From Bacteroidota bacterium (GTDB lineage Bacteria; Bacteroidota; Bacteroidia; J057; JADKCL01): a stretch of DNA of 64,000 nucleotides. Positions 26,616-36,080 of this stretch are shown here, in pieces. The stretch's first letter is position 1, and every line of letters starts with the position of its first letter. The stretch spans positions 62,001 to 126,000 of the forward strand of contig JADKCL010000013.1 of NCBI GenBank assembly GCA_016718825.1, in the 5' to 3' direction. The position numbers were made by a program, and so were the translations under genes. The notes beneath the pieces are model-generated. The model did no database searches. It was given only the letters and a program-made list of their open reading frames with translations, and was not told the DNA's origin.

Positions 26616-27032
26616 ATGAGCAAGTTTCACGCAGTTATTGGCAACCCTCGCTTGGAGCAACACTTCATCCACTTTGTGGGCTTCAAACATATGCACCGCC
26701 ACACAAAAATGTACATTGACCCGACTTCGCAGTACGAACCGGAGCTTCAGGGAATGTACTACGAATCCATGCGGGATGGCGCTTTTGAGGATTTGAAACT
26801 TGCTTTGAAAAAGGAAGTCGATCTCAAACCCAAAGACAGCGAATTCAAAAAGATCATTGATGCTGCGATTGAGGACGTTGTCGCAAGGCTGGGAATGGAG
26901 CTCATCATTCGGAAAACCAAGGAATTTCTCTGGCAAATGGAAGGCCGTGATCCGGTCGATGTTCCGCCTGCAGTTGCATATTTTCAAAATCTGATGTCGC
27001 GCGTTGTCCAACCTGCGACCGCACGCGCTTGA
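26616..27032 (+). CDS. hypothetical protein, possibly longer than it appears
   Basis: Soluble protein of 138 aa without recognised family. ATG 26616 (MSKFHAVIGNPRLEQHFIHF) follows a good promoter. The sequence is mainly helical with charged stretches (LKLALKKEVDLKPKDSEFKK). The frame ends at TGA 27030-27032, but the same frame continues without stop for another 46 codons to TAA at 27171, reading DLPKDIFETYHAIGLGMEVF, which looks like real protein. Two close indels may have created the stop, in which case the true end is 27173. A terminator hairpin follows at 27204. Confidence 0.65.
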   Translation: MSKFHAVIGNPRLEQHFIHFVGFKHMHRHTKMYIDPTSQYEPELQGMYYESMRDGAFEDLKLALKKEVDLKPKDSEFKKIIDAAIEDVVARLGMELIIRKTKEFLWQMEGRDPVDVPPAVAYFQNLMSRVVQPATARA

Positions 27033-27203
27033 TTCTCGGCAAGAGAGGATCTTCCGAAGGATATTTTTGAGACCTATCACGCGATTGGACTCGGAATGGA
27101 GGTGTTTTTGGCTCTGCACAAAGTGCAAGCGGATCACAAAATGAGTAATACAGCGCAAATTCGTCCGCACTAAACGCTGGATGGTTTGATCCTCCTAAAC
27201 GAA

Positions 27204-27237
27204 AAAACCGCACTACGCCGAGGCATAGTGCGGTTTT
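27204..27237. terminator. bidirectional terminator
   Basis: AAAACCGCACTA and TAGTGCGGTTTT form a perfect 12-bp stem around a 10-base loop. It sits between the convergent hypothetical gene (plus) and the DUF349 gene (minus), whose stop is at 27240. Confidence 0.88.
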
Positions 27238-27239
27238 CA

Positions 27240-29558
27240 TTACCCCCAATTACTCTCGCTTGCGGATTCCGAGGAATCACTTTGGGCTTCCTCGACCGCT
27301 GGAGCATCGACCTGCGGAGCCGCAGGTGTTTCCTCAACCGCAGCCTTGGATTCCACGACAGGAGCAGCCTTGGCTGTTTCCTGCGCAGACCTGGCATGTC
27401 CTTGAGCTTCTTCTTCAGTTTTTTCGATTTCTGCCTTTTCGGAATCGATCTGCGCCTGAATTTGATTGCGAAGGCCATCACCGCTTTTCCCTTTTTGAGA
27501 TAAATAGGATATTGGTCTCGTAGGCTTCGACTTTTTTCCTGGATGATTTGGATTTTCATCCGCATTTTCCGCATTTCATCTTCAGCGGGGTTGCTTGCAA
27601 CCTGATCGCGACGGTCATTGCCACCCCGACGATCACCACCGCCGCCCTGACGGTCACCACCACCACGGCGTTCGCCGCCGCCTTGACGATCACCACCTCC
27701 GCGACGTTCGCCGCCGCCACCACCACCACGGCGCTCACCGCCACCGCCGCCATAACCGCCACCATAAACCGCCGCCGCCACGTGAGCGGGTCTTGTCATA
27801 AGTACTGTGTGATGGCATCACGATAGGCACCGTTGATTTTATCCTTCTGCTTGAAGGGCACGTGTCCCGTTTCTTTCCATTTTGCCGCAATCGCCTCAAA
27901 TTCAGCGCTGTGATCGCCTGGATTGTCGAGTGCCGCAATGGCTTCGACTTGGGAGATCAAGTCAGTTTGATGGCCATGTTGTCCTCAAACTCGCTTTGCT
28001 CCACTTACAGCAGCCGTTTTACGGTCAAAGAAGTGTCGCAGGCTGTGCGAAAGCGCTTCCAAAGTTTGTTGAATAGCGTTCGTGTACCGGACCAATGGAT
28101 TTCATTCCTCTTGGAGTTGCTTGAGAATCTCCGTGGTATCCTTGAGGTGCTCATTGTTCATGACCGCTTCGGCCTTTTCACAAATCGCAGTTTTCTTGAT
28201 CAGGTTTTCACCGCGTTCCTCGTCAAATACCTTGAAGAATTCGCTTTTTGCGTTGGAAGAAGTGGTCACACTCGGCGCGGTATTCCGTCCAGACTTTGTT
28301 GGTCTCATTGGGCCCGGGCCGATGGTTTTCCATTCGTTTTGCAACGCAAGCACCTCGTTGGTGACATCGGTCCAATCCTTGGGGCGCTTGCCATCAAAGT
28401 CGTGATGGACTTTGATTTTCGCCAGAATGGCCTTTTTCTTGATCTCGTTTTCGACGCGCTGCTGATCCTGAAGCTCATAATAGCCGGAACGCAGTTCATA
28501 AAAACGATCCAAGCATCGCGGAAGGCTGCATTCAGCGTTTCAACATCTTCACGTGGCACGTGACCGATGGTGCGCCAGTATTCCTGGCTGTCGACGCGCT
28601 CGCTGCGCTTGTTCCAGTCTTCGCGCGTGATTTGCTCCTCCGTCGGAATCAAAACATCAACTTCGTCGACGACCTCTTTTTCCTCGTGATTGTATTTTGC
28701 GGTCCAGTTCCAGAAGTTCCTGATACTGACTACGCAATTTGTAGAAAATGTCGAGGTAGTGGCGATAGGTTTCGTTGAAGGACTGCAAGTCTTTTTGCAG
28801 CACCCAACCCACTTCGCGCCATTGGTTTTGAATATCGCGGACTTCTTGGATTTTGGTGACCTGTTCTTCGGTCACGATCGCCTTGAGGCGCTCCAAGAGT
28901 TCTTTCTTCTTGTTGGTTGTGTCTTCCTTTTCTTTTTCGCGCTCCGCATAGTAGGCCATACGCTTCTTGTTGAAGCGTGCCATAGCGGTGTTGAAGCGGC
29001 TCAGGAGTGCATGTTCGACGGTTTCAGGGTCGATCTTGGACTCAAAAGCTCTTCTTGATGTTCGCGATTTTGGGAAACGAATTCGGCAACCTCTCCGCGT
29101 GTGGCGATGCTTTCCATCAGCAGCGTCAGCTCCTGCGGATTGGCTTTCTGACAACACTGTCCAAGTTTTCCTCGTCACCAAGGATTTCTTGCAACAACGA
29201 ACTCGCGCAGATTCGCCACGGTCTTCCGGTGAATTCAATATGCGAGAAGTCATCTTCCTCGACTTCGGGGTTCCGTCGCCACCTTCGTCAGTCAATTCGA
29301 CATGCGCTACAGCAACTTTTCCTCGGGTTCCACGATCGGATCCGGCTCGGGTGCCTCCTCAGGCACTTCGGGTTCCACAGCGGAGTTTCAGGTTCAGGTG
29401 CTCCACAGGAACTTCGGGTTCCGCGGGCGGCAAAATGATTTCTGGTTCGGGCTCAGCAATCGGCATTTCTGGCGAAACGTCGGGCGATGCGTCGAGATTC
29501 ACGGACTCTTTTCAGGGTCTGAGGGGGAGAGGTGCGGAAATTCCGTTTCAGGTACCAT
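27240..29558 (-). CDS. DUF349 domain protein with Arg-Gly-rich insert, heavily frameshifted
   Basis: Large cytoplasmic protein of the DUF349 family, made of repeated three-helix units with conserved W and L; function unknown. Repeats are visible as VRDIQNQWREVGWVLQKDLQ, then YRHYLDIFYKLRSQYQELLE, further on RFYELRSGYYELQDQQRVEN and NEVLALQNEWKTIGPGP. Before the repeats is an acidic Glu/Pro-rich region (MPIAEPEPEIILPPAEPEVP). After them comes an unusual Arg/Gly-rich segment (27621-27780) and an acidic tail ending SESASESNWG at 27240. At least six indels are needed to join the frames. The start is uncertain; ATG 29558 is a candidate. It lies downstream of lysS on the same strand. Confidence 0.75.
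27621..27780 (-). repeat. Arg-Gly-rich low-complexity repeat inside the DUF349 gene
   Basis: Imperfect units of about 15-18 bases encode ERRGGG, DRQGGG and DRRGGN. The sequence resembles RGG boxes of RNA-binding proteins. Its repetitive GC-rich nature also makes it prone to sequencing and alignment indels. Confidence 0.8.
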
Positions 29559-29759
29559 CAAAATCAGATAGCGTTTCTACAAAAACTAGTTGAACATGCA
29601 CTAGATTCGACTTCAAATTTAACGGGTTGTGGCGATTTTCACAGCCAATCTTCTGAAATCTCTCCCAATGCAGTGGAAGATATCACTTGGTCCAAGCCTC
29701 GACCGCCTCTTTTGCGAGGCTGGCTATTCCAAGTTTGTTTTTCTTGTTGAATCCACAAA

Positions 29760-31397
29760 TCATTGTGGAGCTTTGTTGGTGTTGGCGGACTTGAGGTCGG
29801 CAAGGCTGTTAATCCCGAGCTTGCGCAAGGGCTCCATCCATTCGACCGGCACGCCGGCGGAGGCAAATTCCTCGTTCGTGATCGCCTTGGCCTTCTTTTC
29901 CGGCTTCATTTGCGGGAAGAAAAGGACATCTTGAATCGAAGGCGAATTGGTCATGATCATCGCCAAACGGTCGATACCCACACCCAATCCTGCGGTAGGC
30001 GGCATTCCAAACTCCAGCGAACGCAGGAAGTCTTCGTCAGCACCATGGCTTCGTCGTCGCCGCGTTTGCCCAGCTCGAGTTGCTCCTCAAAGCGCTCCCG
30101 TTGATCGATCGGATCGTTCAGCTCGGAGAATGAATTGAGCATTTCCTTGCCGTTGCAGATGGCTTCAAGCGCCTCGACCAATCCGGGCTTGGAACGGTGC
30201 TTTTCGCCAATGGGCTCATTTCCAGCGGATAATCCGTGATGAAGGTCGGCTGGATGAGCTTGGGCTCGCAGGTCGCACCAAAGATTTCATCGATCAGCTT
30301 GGCTTTGCCCATGCTGTCGTCGGTCTCCACGCCGAGCTGCTTGCAGGCCAACAGCAATGCAGCTTCGTCCATCTCGGAAAGGTCGATGCCGGTGAAATGC
30401 TGGATCGCCTCAAACATGGTGTAGCGCCCAAGGCCGCGCAAAGTTGATGTCGTGGTCGCCCACGCGCACAATTGTGCCACCCGTCACGTCAAAGCGACCT
30501 TTTCGATCATTTCCTCGACGAGGTCCATCATCCAATAATAGTCCTTGTAGGCCGCATAGAGTTCGATTTGGGTGAACTCCGGATTGTGGAAGCGGGACTG
30601 CCCTCGTTGCGGAAGTCTTTGGAAAATTCGTAGACGCCATCAAAGCCGCCGACGATCAAGCGCTTGAGATACAGCTCGTTGGCGATGCGCAGGTACAGCG
30701 TCATGTCGAGCGTGTTGTGGTGGGTCTTGAAAGGACGCGCAGCAGCACCGCCATACAACGGCTGCAAAATCGGCGTTTCGACCTCCAGATAACCCTTCGC
30801 ATTCAGGAATTCCCGCATGCTCTGCACCAGTTTGGTGCGCTTGACAAACGTTTCGCGCACCTCGGGTGCACGATCATATCCAGATACCGCTGACGGTAGC
30901 GTTGCTCGAGTTCGGTAAAGCTGTCGTAAAGTTTGCCATCCTCAGCCTCCTTGCGGAAGATGATCGGGCGCAATGTCTTGGTGAGAATGCGGAAACTGTG
31001 AACGTGGATGGAAATTTCACCGGTTTGGGTGGTGAACACGTAGCCTTCGACGCCAATGATATCTCCCAGGGAAATGAGGCGCTTGAACACCTCATTGTAC
31101 ATCATCTTATCCTCGCCAGGGCAGATTTCGTCGCGGTTGACATAAACCTGAATCTGTCCAGTAGAGTCTTGAAGCACCGCAAAGATGCCTTTCCCATCAC
31201 CCGTTTGGTGACAACGCGGCCTGCCAAACTGACTTTGGCAAGCGGCAGCATTTTCAGGTGTGAAATCGCGCAAAATTCCCTCCGCCGTCGCATTCACTTC
31301 ATAGCCTTCTGCGGGAAAGGGTTCGATACCCAGGGCCCTTTAACTCCTCAACCTCCTTGCGGCGCTGAAGCTCCTGGTCGTTCAACTGATGTTCCAT
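29760..31397 (-). CDS. lysS: lysyl-tRNA synthetase, class II, frameshifted
   Basis: Charges tRNA-Lys with lysine; essential. ATG 31397 gives MEHQLNDQELQRRKEVEELK, the usual start. The anticodon-binding OB domain follows (GIFAVLQDSTGQIQVYVNRD; LGDIIGVEGYVFTTQTGEIS), then motif 1 and 2 regions (FTELEQRYRQRYLDMI; VKRTKLVQSMREFLNAKGYL; EVETPILQPLYGGAAARPF; FSKDFRNEG) and motif 3 (GLGVGIDRLAMIMTNSPSIQ). The C-terminus carries an extra helical hairpin (GVPVEWMEPLRKLGINSLAD), also known from other Bacteroidota. Roughly seven single-base indels break the frame, for example after EELK and near 30840, 30600, 30480 and 30020. As the gene is essential, I take these as consensus errors. Confidence 0.93.
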
Positions 31398-31620
31398 TGA
31401 CAAAAAACAAATTTTGGCGCAATTTACAGACAATAATTGGTTTCGGGGAAGGAAATGCCAATTTATCGGCGCGGCTTGAATGTGATTCCAACTGCCTCAG
31501 GATCGGGTCATCCGTGCAACTTTGTCAGGGAGGCAAGCTTTTTGTGCAAATTCAATAGATTTGTGTCCGATTTCCGGGGGAAGAGGCTGGAATCGCACTT
31601 AAGAACGCCATAACTGAAAA

Positions 31621-32223
31621 ATGAAATTGAGAATACTATTGCTCTTGGAGCCTTTTTATGCTTGCTTTTGCCGAACCTTCAAGCCCAGAAAGATACACTT
31701 GGTGCCTATTGCAATGTTTTATGTGACTTCTGATAAGCCAGACATTTTGCCGTTTTCAGATCAATGTTTTTTGGCTGATCAATATTCCGTGAAGGATCCA
31801 ACGAATTTCAAGGCTTTGGGACCCGTCGAAGGTTCGATATCCTTGTTTACGCAGTATGGATGGAGCATGCATTTTTACTTGCCAAATCCAAAGAAAACGA
31901 ACGTTTGGTGGTGAGCGCTCCTGTCAATTTGCTTGGGAAAGACCTGCAAATGAAAACCGGGAACTTTTTTCATCACCCTTTCTGACAACCGCGGCGCGGG
32001 ACGCTTGGATGAGCCTGCGGACAATGTCGATTTTGCTACGGTTAGCGGGAATGCAAAAGTGTTGGAATACGTTCCACAAACCGGGAAGATGCCTTATGCC
32101 CAATACAAGCTGCAAATGGACCTCCAATTCCGAAAAGTGGATCGGAGCGAAGACGTCGCAAAATTGGTGGGTGAAACGATTCGCCTACGAATGGTGGTGA
32201 TCATCGATCCAAAACTGGACTGA
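31621..32223 (+). CDS. hypothetical secreted protein, frameshifted
   Basis: About 200 aa, not recognised. ATG 31621 gives MKLRILLLL; with one added base the next residues are GAFLCLLLPNLQAQ, an evident signal peptide with cleavage site. Further pieces in shifted frames read KPDILPFSDQCFLADQYSVK, KENERLVVSAPVNLLGKDLQ, then DEPADNVDFATVSGNAKVLE and end IRLRMVVIIDPKLD at 32223. At least three indels are required. The gene stands between the divergent lysS and the convergent rluD-type gene; no functional clue. Confidence 0.62.
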
Positions 32224-32231
32224 CCGAGGTG

Positions 32232-33339
32232 CTATTTCCCGCTGGCAGGCGGCGAAATGTAGGTGTCGCGGTAGGCACGCATTTTTTCCAAGGCTAGCTG
32301 AAAATCCTCAGGCAATTCGCTGTCAAAAAACACCTTTTTGCGTGTCTGCGGATGCACAAATCCGAGCGTACGCGCATGCAATGCCTGACGCGGCAAAATT
32401 TCCATCACGTTGGTGATGAAGGCGTTCCATTTCGGCGTGTGCGGATTGGCGAGGACTTCGTGGCCCCCGTAAAACCAGTCAGAGAACAGCGTATGGCCAA
32501 TATGCTTCATGTGCACCCTGATTTGGTGGGTGCGGCCTGTTTCCAGCTTGCATTGCACCAAGGTGGCAAATCCAAACCGTTCCAATACCTTATAATGCGT
32601 GATCGCACGTTTGCCGAGTGAGCCATCGGTGTAGACCGTGAATTTCTTGCGGTCACCCTTGCTCCGGCCGACGTGACCGAACGATTGTCCCTTCGTCCTG
32701 TTTTCACATCGCCCCAAACGATCGCATTGTAAAGCCGGTCGATCGTGCGTTCGTAGAACTGTCTGGCAATGAATTGATTGGAGAAATCATGCTTGGGAAC
32801 CACGAGCAATCCGCTGGTATCTTTGTCTATGCGGTGCACAAGTTGCGGGAAAACCATTCCTCACGCGGTGCCTCGAGGCGGTCTTTGTTGAGGTGAAACA
32901 GCAAACCATGCAACATGGTCCCCGTCCAATTGCCGACACCGGGGTGCACGACCATGTTGGGCGTTTTGTTCACCATCATAAAATCGTCGTCTTCGTAGGC
33001 GATGTCGACAGGAATGTCTTCGGGCCCAAGCTGCGGCGGCGGAGGATGTGGCAACATGATCGTGACCTCATCGCCCGGCTTGACCTTGTAACTTGCCTTG
33101 ATCACCTTGCCGTTGACGCGGACGCAGCCTGCCAAAGCCGCGTTTTTGATCTGCGTACGGCTTTTGTTCCGCATGAGCGAAAACAACCACTGGTCAAACG
33201 CATGATCTTCTGACCCGGATCAGGCGTGAACTTTTTGCATGTACAGACTGTCCTCTTCCGTTCCCTCTTCAGGTCGGCTCTCATCGACATACGCGTCGTC
33301 GATGTCCAAATCAAATTCGAGGTCTTGGTCTTCTTCCAC
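32232..33339 (-). CDS. rluD: RluA/RluD family 23S rRNA pseudouridine synthase, frameshifted
   Basis: Isomerises uridines in large-subunit rRNA. The N-terminal S4 RNA-binding domain reads RNKSRTQIKNAALAGCVRVN, then GKVIKASYKVKPGDEVTI. The catalytic domain follows: EDDDFMMVNKTPNMVVHPG, then HRIDKDTSGLLVV with the catalytic Asp, then LETGRTHQIRVHMKHIGHTL, all hallmarks of the RluA family. An acidic N-terminal extension (EEDQDLEFDLDIDDAYVDES) precedes the S4 domain. The start is not certain; GTG at 33339 is a candidate. Three to four indels (near 33190, 32850 and 32710) split the frame. The gene follows lgt on the same strand. RluD is the closest named member, but paralogue assignment is tentative. 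Confidence 0.88.
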
Positions 33340-33455
33340 TACAGTGCAAAGGCATTTGGGATGGCAAAAGTAGCGAATTTTTGCGTACCCTGCAGGAATT
33401 TTGCGGCGACAGCATTCGGGTTTCTCAAATCCCGATCAAACGGTTCAGGCCTGCT

Positions 33456-34705
33456 TCAACAACCTTTTTGCTTCATGGCGATGAAGATGATCAATCCGCC
33501 GCCGATCAGCAGCAACGTGGAAATCAATTCTGCCTGCGTAAAATGCATTCCTGGCAAAAATCATAGACCGAATTCACGCGGATCTTTTCAATGGTGAAGC
33601 GTTCCAAGCCGATGAGGATCATGTAGATGCCTGGAGCAATCCCGCATATTTCATCCGCTTGCGAATTCCCCAAAGCAAGGCGAAAATACCTGTGCCCATG
33701 AGTGTTTCGTAGAAAGGCGTCGGAAAAACGGGGACAGGAAGGTGGCGGCAATATTCGCCTTTGCAGCCTTCGAGCGGGATGCCGTCCATGGCAACGTTGT
33801 GGCGGAAGTCCGTGGCAAACATCCAATCAGGCAGGAAACTCAAAACCCGGGTTTCGGAACAAAGGCGTGTTCGGTGCCATTCAAGATGAAATAGGCTTGA
33901 TTGGCATCGACGGCTTGCTGGAAAATGTCCATGCTTCCGACGGCGACGCCGCCGCGCGGCAGGCTTTGGTAGGCCGCATTCAGAATGCCCCAGTCCCCAT
34001 CGCCCGACATTTGACAGCCGATTCGACCGACCGCATACGCCAAAATCAAGCCCGGCACAAAGGCATCCACACAGGTAAGAATGTGAAAACCCTTGCGGTA
34101 CAGATAGTAAATGATCAATCCGCCTGCACACAGCAATCCGCCAAAAACTCAAGCCATTGAAGCTCAGGAGGTCGCCAATCGGATCGCTCCAGAAACGCTT
34201 CCCGGTTCCAGCATCGCAAAGATCTTGGATCCTAAAATGCCTGCCACAAAAGCGATCGTGACCACGGTTCCCAAGTAGAAAGAAGGTCCAGCGTCCACGG
34301 TTTCAAACTTGACCTCCAAGTCCTTCTTTCTTGAATTCCATGTATTTCCAGGCCCGCCACCCAGGCGCAACAAGCCAGTGAGCCAGAAGCCCTTTCAACG
34401 ACATCAATGCGCCTTCGGTATCGTTGTTGAAAAATTCGCGGTCACTGAAGTAAAGGCCGAGTTTGTAGCCTGCGATGCCTAAATCAGCGCATGGATGATC
34501 ACTTCGCGCATCGTGATCGGCCCCTGGGTCTGCACTTTCCTTGCGCAACTTGTATTGACCAAGCCCTTCACCGTTTCAAGTCGGCGCGCAAAGGGAATGA
34601 AGGCCGCAACAAATGCCAATGCCAGAAAAAGCCAAAGGTCTTGGCAGGCAGCACCATGTCGGTGCCAAGCATGTAATTGATGAGGTCGCTGAGCCTTGGA
34701 AACAT
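33456..34705 (-). CDS. lgt: prolipoprotein diacylglyceryl transferase, frameshifted
   Basis: Inner-membrane enzyme transferring diacylglycerol from phosphatidylglycerol to the lipobox Cys of prelipoproteins; essential in many Gram-negatives. ATG 34705 gives MFPRLSDLINYMLGTDM, then LPAKTFGFFLALAFVAAF. Central pieces include MSLKGLLAHWLVAPG-like and FYLGTVVTIAFVAGILGSKI, then the signature GRIGCQMSGDGDWG, the Bacteroidota form of the Lgt GRIGN motif. The C-terminal part reads FPTPFYETLMGTGIFALLWG and, in a further frame, ELISTLLLIGGGLIIFIAMK, ending TGA at 33456. Six or so indels break it; I treat them as consensus errors. Several predicted lipoproteins in the window depend on this enzyme. Confidence 0.9.
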
Positions 34706-34884
34706 GTCTCGGGGTGTTGATGCAGAAGCTAAAGCGGCAAAGTAACGAAAAACCAAGCAATGGAAACGGAGCTTTACTTTCTTGAATTCGCCTGCTTTTG
34801 ACGGCAAATCCTCCAAAATTATTTTCCTTGCTTGAAATAATTGATAATTTAGCCCCCTCTTAGGATTGATCCAATACGGAAAAC

Positions 34885-35780
34885 ATGAGTATTCTTGTTA
34901 ATAAAAACTCTCGGATCGTCGTGCAAAGGCTTTACCGGTAAGGAAGGTAGCTTTCACGCGAGCCAGATGATCGAGTATGGTACCAACGTGGTCGGCGGTA
35001 TCACTCCCGGCAAAGGCGGCGAAAAGCATTTGGACCGTCCGGTGTTCAACACCATGCAGGACGCGGTCGATGCGACCCAAGCCAATGTCTCCATCATCTT
35101 TGTTCCTCAAGATTTGCCGCTGACGCGATCATGGAAGCTACAGATGCCGGCGTCGAATTGATCATCACGATCACCGAAGGCATCCCGACACGCGACATGA
35201 TCTATGTCAAAAAAGTACATCGATGATCGTGGTGTGCGCATGATCGGCCCTAACTGCCCTGGTGTCATCACACCCGGCGAATGCAAAGTCGGCATCATGC
35301 CAGGCTTCATTCACCGCCCAGGCACGATCGGTATCATCAGCCGTTCAGGTACATTGACCTACGAGGCAGTGGACCAAGTCACCAAGCAAGGCCTCGGTCA
35401 AAGCACCTCCGTCGGCATCGGCGGGGGACCCGATCATCGGTTCGCCCCACATCGACATCATCAAGCTGTTCATGGCCGATCCCGATACGGAAGGCATCAT
35501 CATGATCGGCGAAATCGGTGGCACCAACGAGGAACTTGCTGCCGAATGGATCAAGCACAACGCAACAAAGCCTGTGGTTGGCTTCATCGCCAGCCAAACA
35601 GCGCCTCCCGGACGTCGCATGGGCCACGCCGGTGCGATCATCAGCGGTGGCAAAGGCACGGCGAAGGCGAAAATGGAAGCCATGCAAGATGCAGGCATCC
35701 ACGTCGTCGAGTCACCTGCCAACATCGGCGTGACGATGGCCAATGCCCTCGCAGAATGGAAAAAGAAAGCTGTCGTCTGA
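34885..35780 (+). CDS. sucD: succinyl-CoA ligase (ADP-forming) subunit alpha, frameshifted
   Basis: Citric-acid-cycle enzyme subunit that binds CoA and carries the phosphohistidine. ATG 34885 gives MSILVNKNSRIVVQ, then in the next frame GFTGKEGSFHASQMIEYGTN, the CoA-binding Rossmann start. GPNCPGVITPGECKVGIMPG is the family signature, and RMGHAGAIISGGKGTAKAKM contains the active-site His. Four indels are identifiable: one extra A in CAAAGG near 34923, one missing C near 35113, one extra A in the run near 35211, and one extra G in the G-run near 35425. Correcting them restores a normal protein of about 295 aa. Most lie in homopolymers, which points to sequencing error. Confidence 0.94.
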
Positions 35781-35802
35781 GCAGCAAGTTTAGAAGCATA
35801 AG

Positions 35803-35836
35803 AAAACGGCGATCTGGAAACGGGTCGCCGTTTTTT
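35803..35836 (+). terminator. Rho-independent terminator of sucD
   Basis: AAAACGGCGA pairs with TCGCCGTTTT in a perfect 10-bp stem around a 12-base loop, followed by more T. It lies 22 bases after the sucD stop. Confidence 0.88.
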
Positions 35837-36080
35837 GTTGCGCCTAGGGATATCCTGATTTGGGGGGCAGTTGCTTTGCACGATCAACTTGTATTTTAGT
35901 TCCCACAATTCATTATCCCAAATTGCCGCGATCTTGGATTTTCGGAAAACCGTTTCTATCTTGGATTTTTAAAATCGCCCCAAGTTGAAATTTTTGTTGT
36001 CACCTTATCGGAGTTATCCGCTTTGGGACAGCTATGTTCAGCCGCAGGCATTGGATAAGGTCTAAATTGATCGAAAGCAG

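Noticed and set aside
27621..27780. Regular short repeats resembling a CRISPR or tandem repeat array
   Set aside because: The units are imperfect and in frame with an Arg-Gly-rich protein segment; there are no unique spacers and no cas genes.
22408..35780. Genuine pseudogenisation of a genome under decay
   Set aside because: Affected genes are essential, all conserved motifs persist, and indels are single-base and partly in homopolymers.
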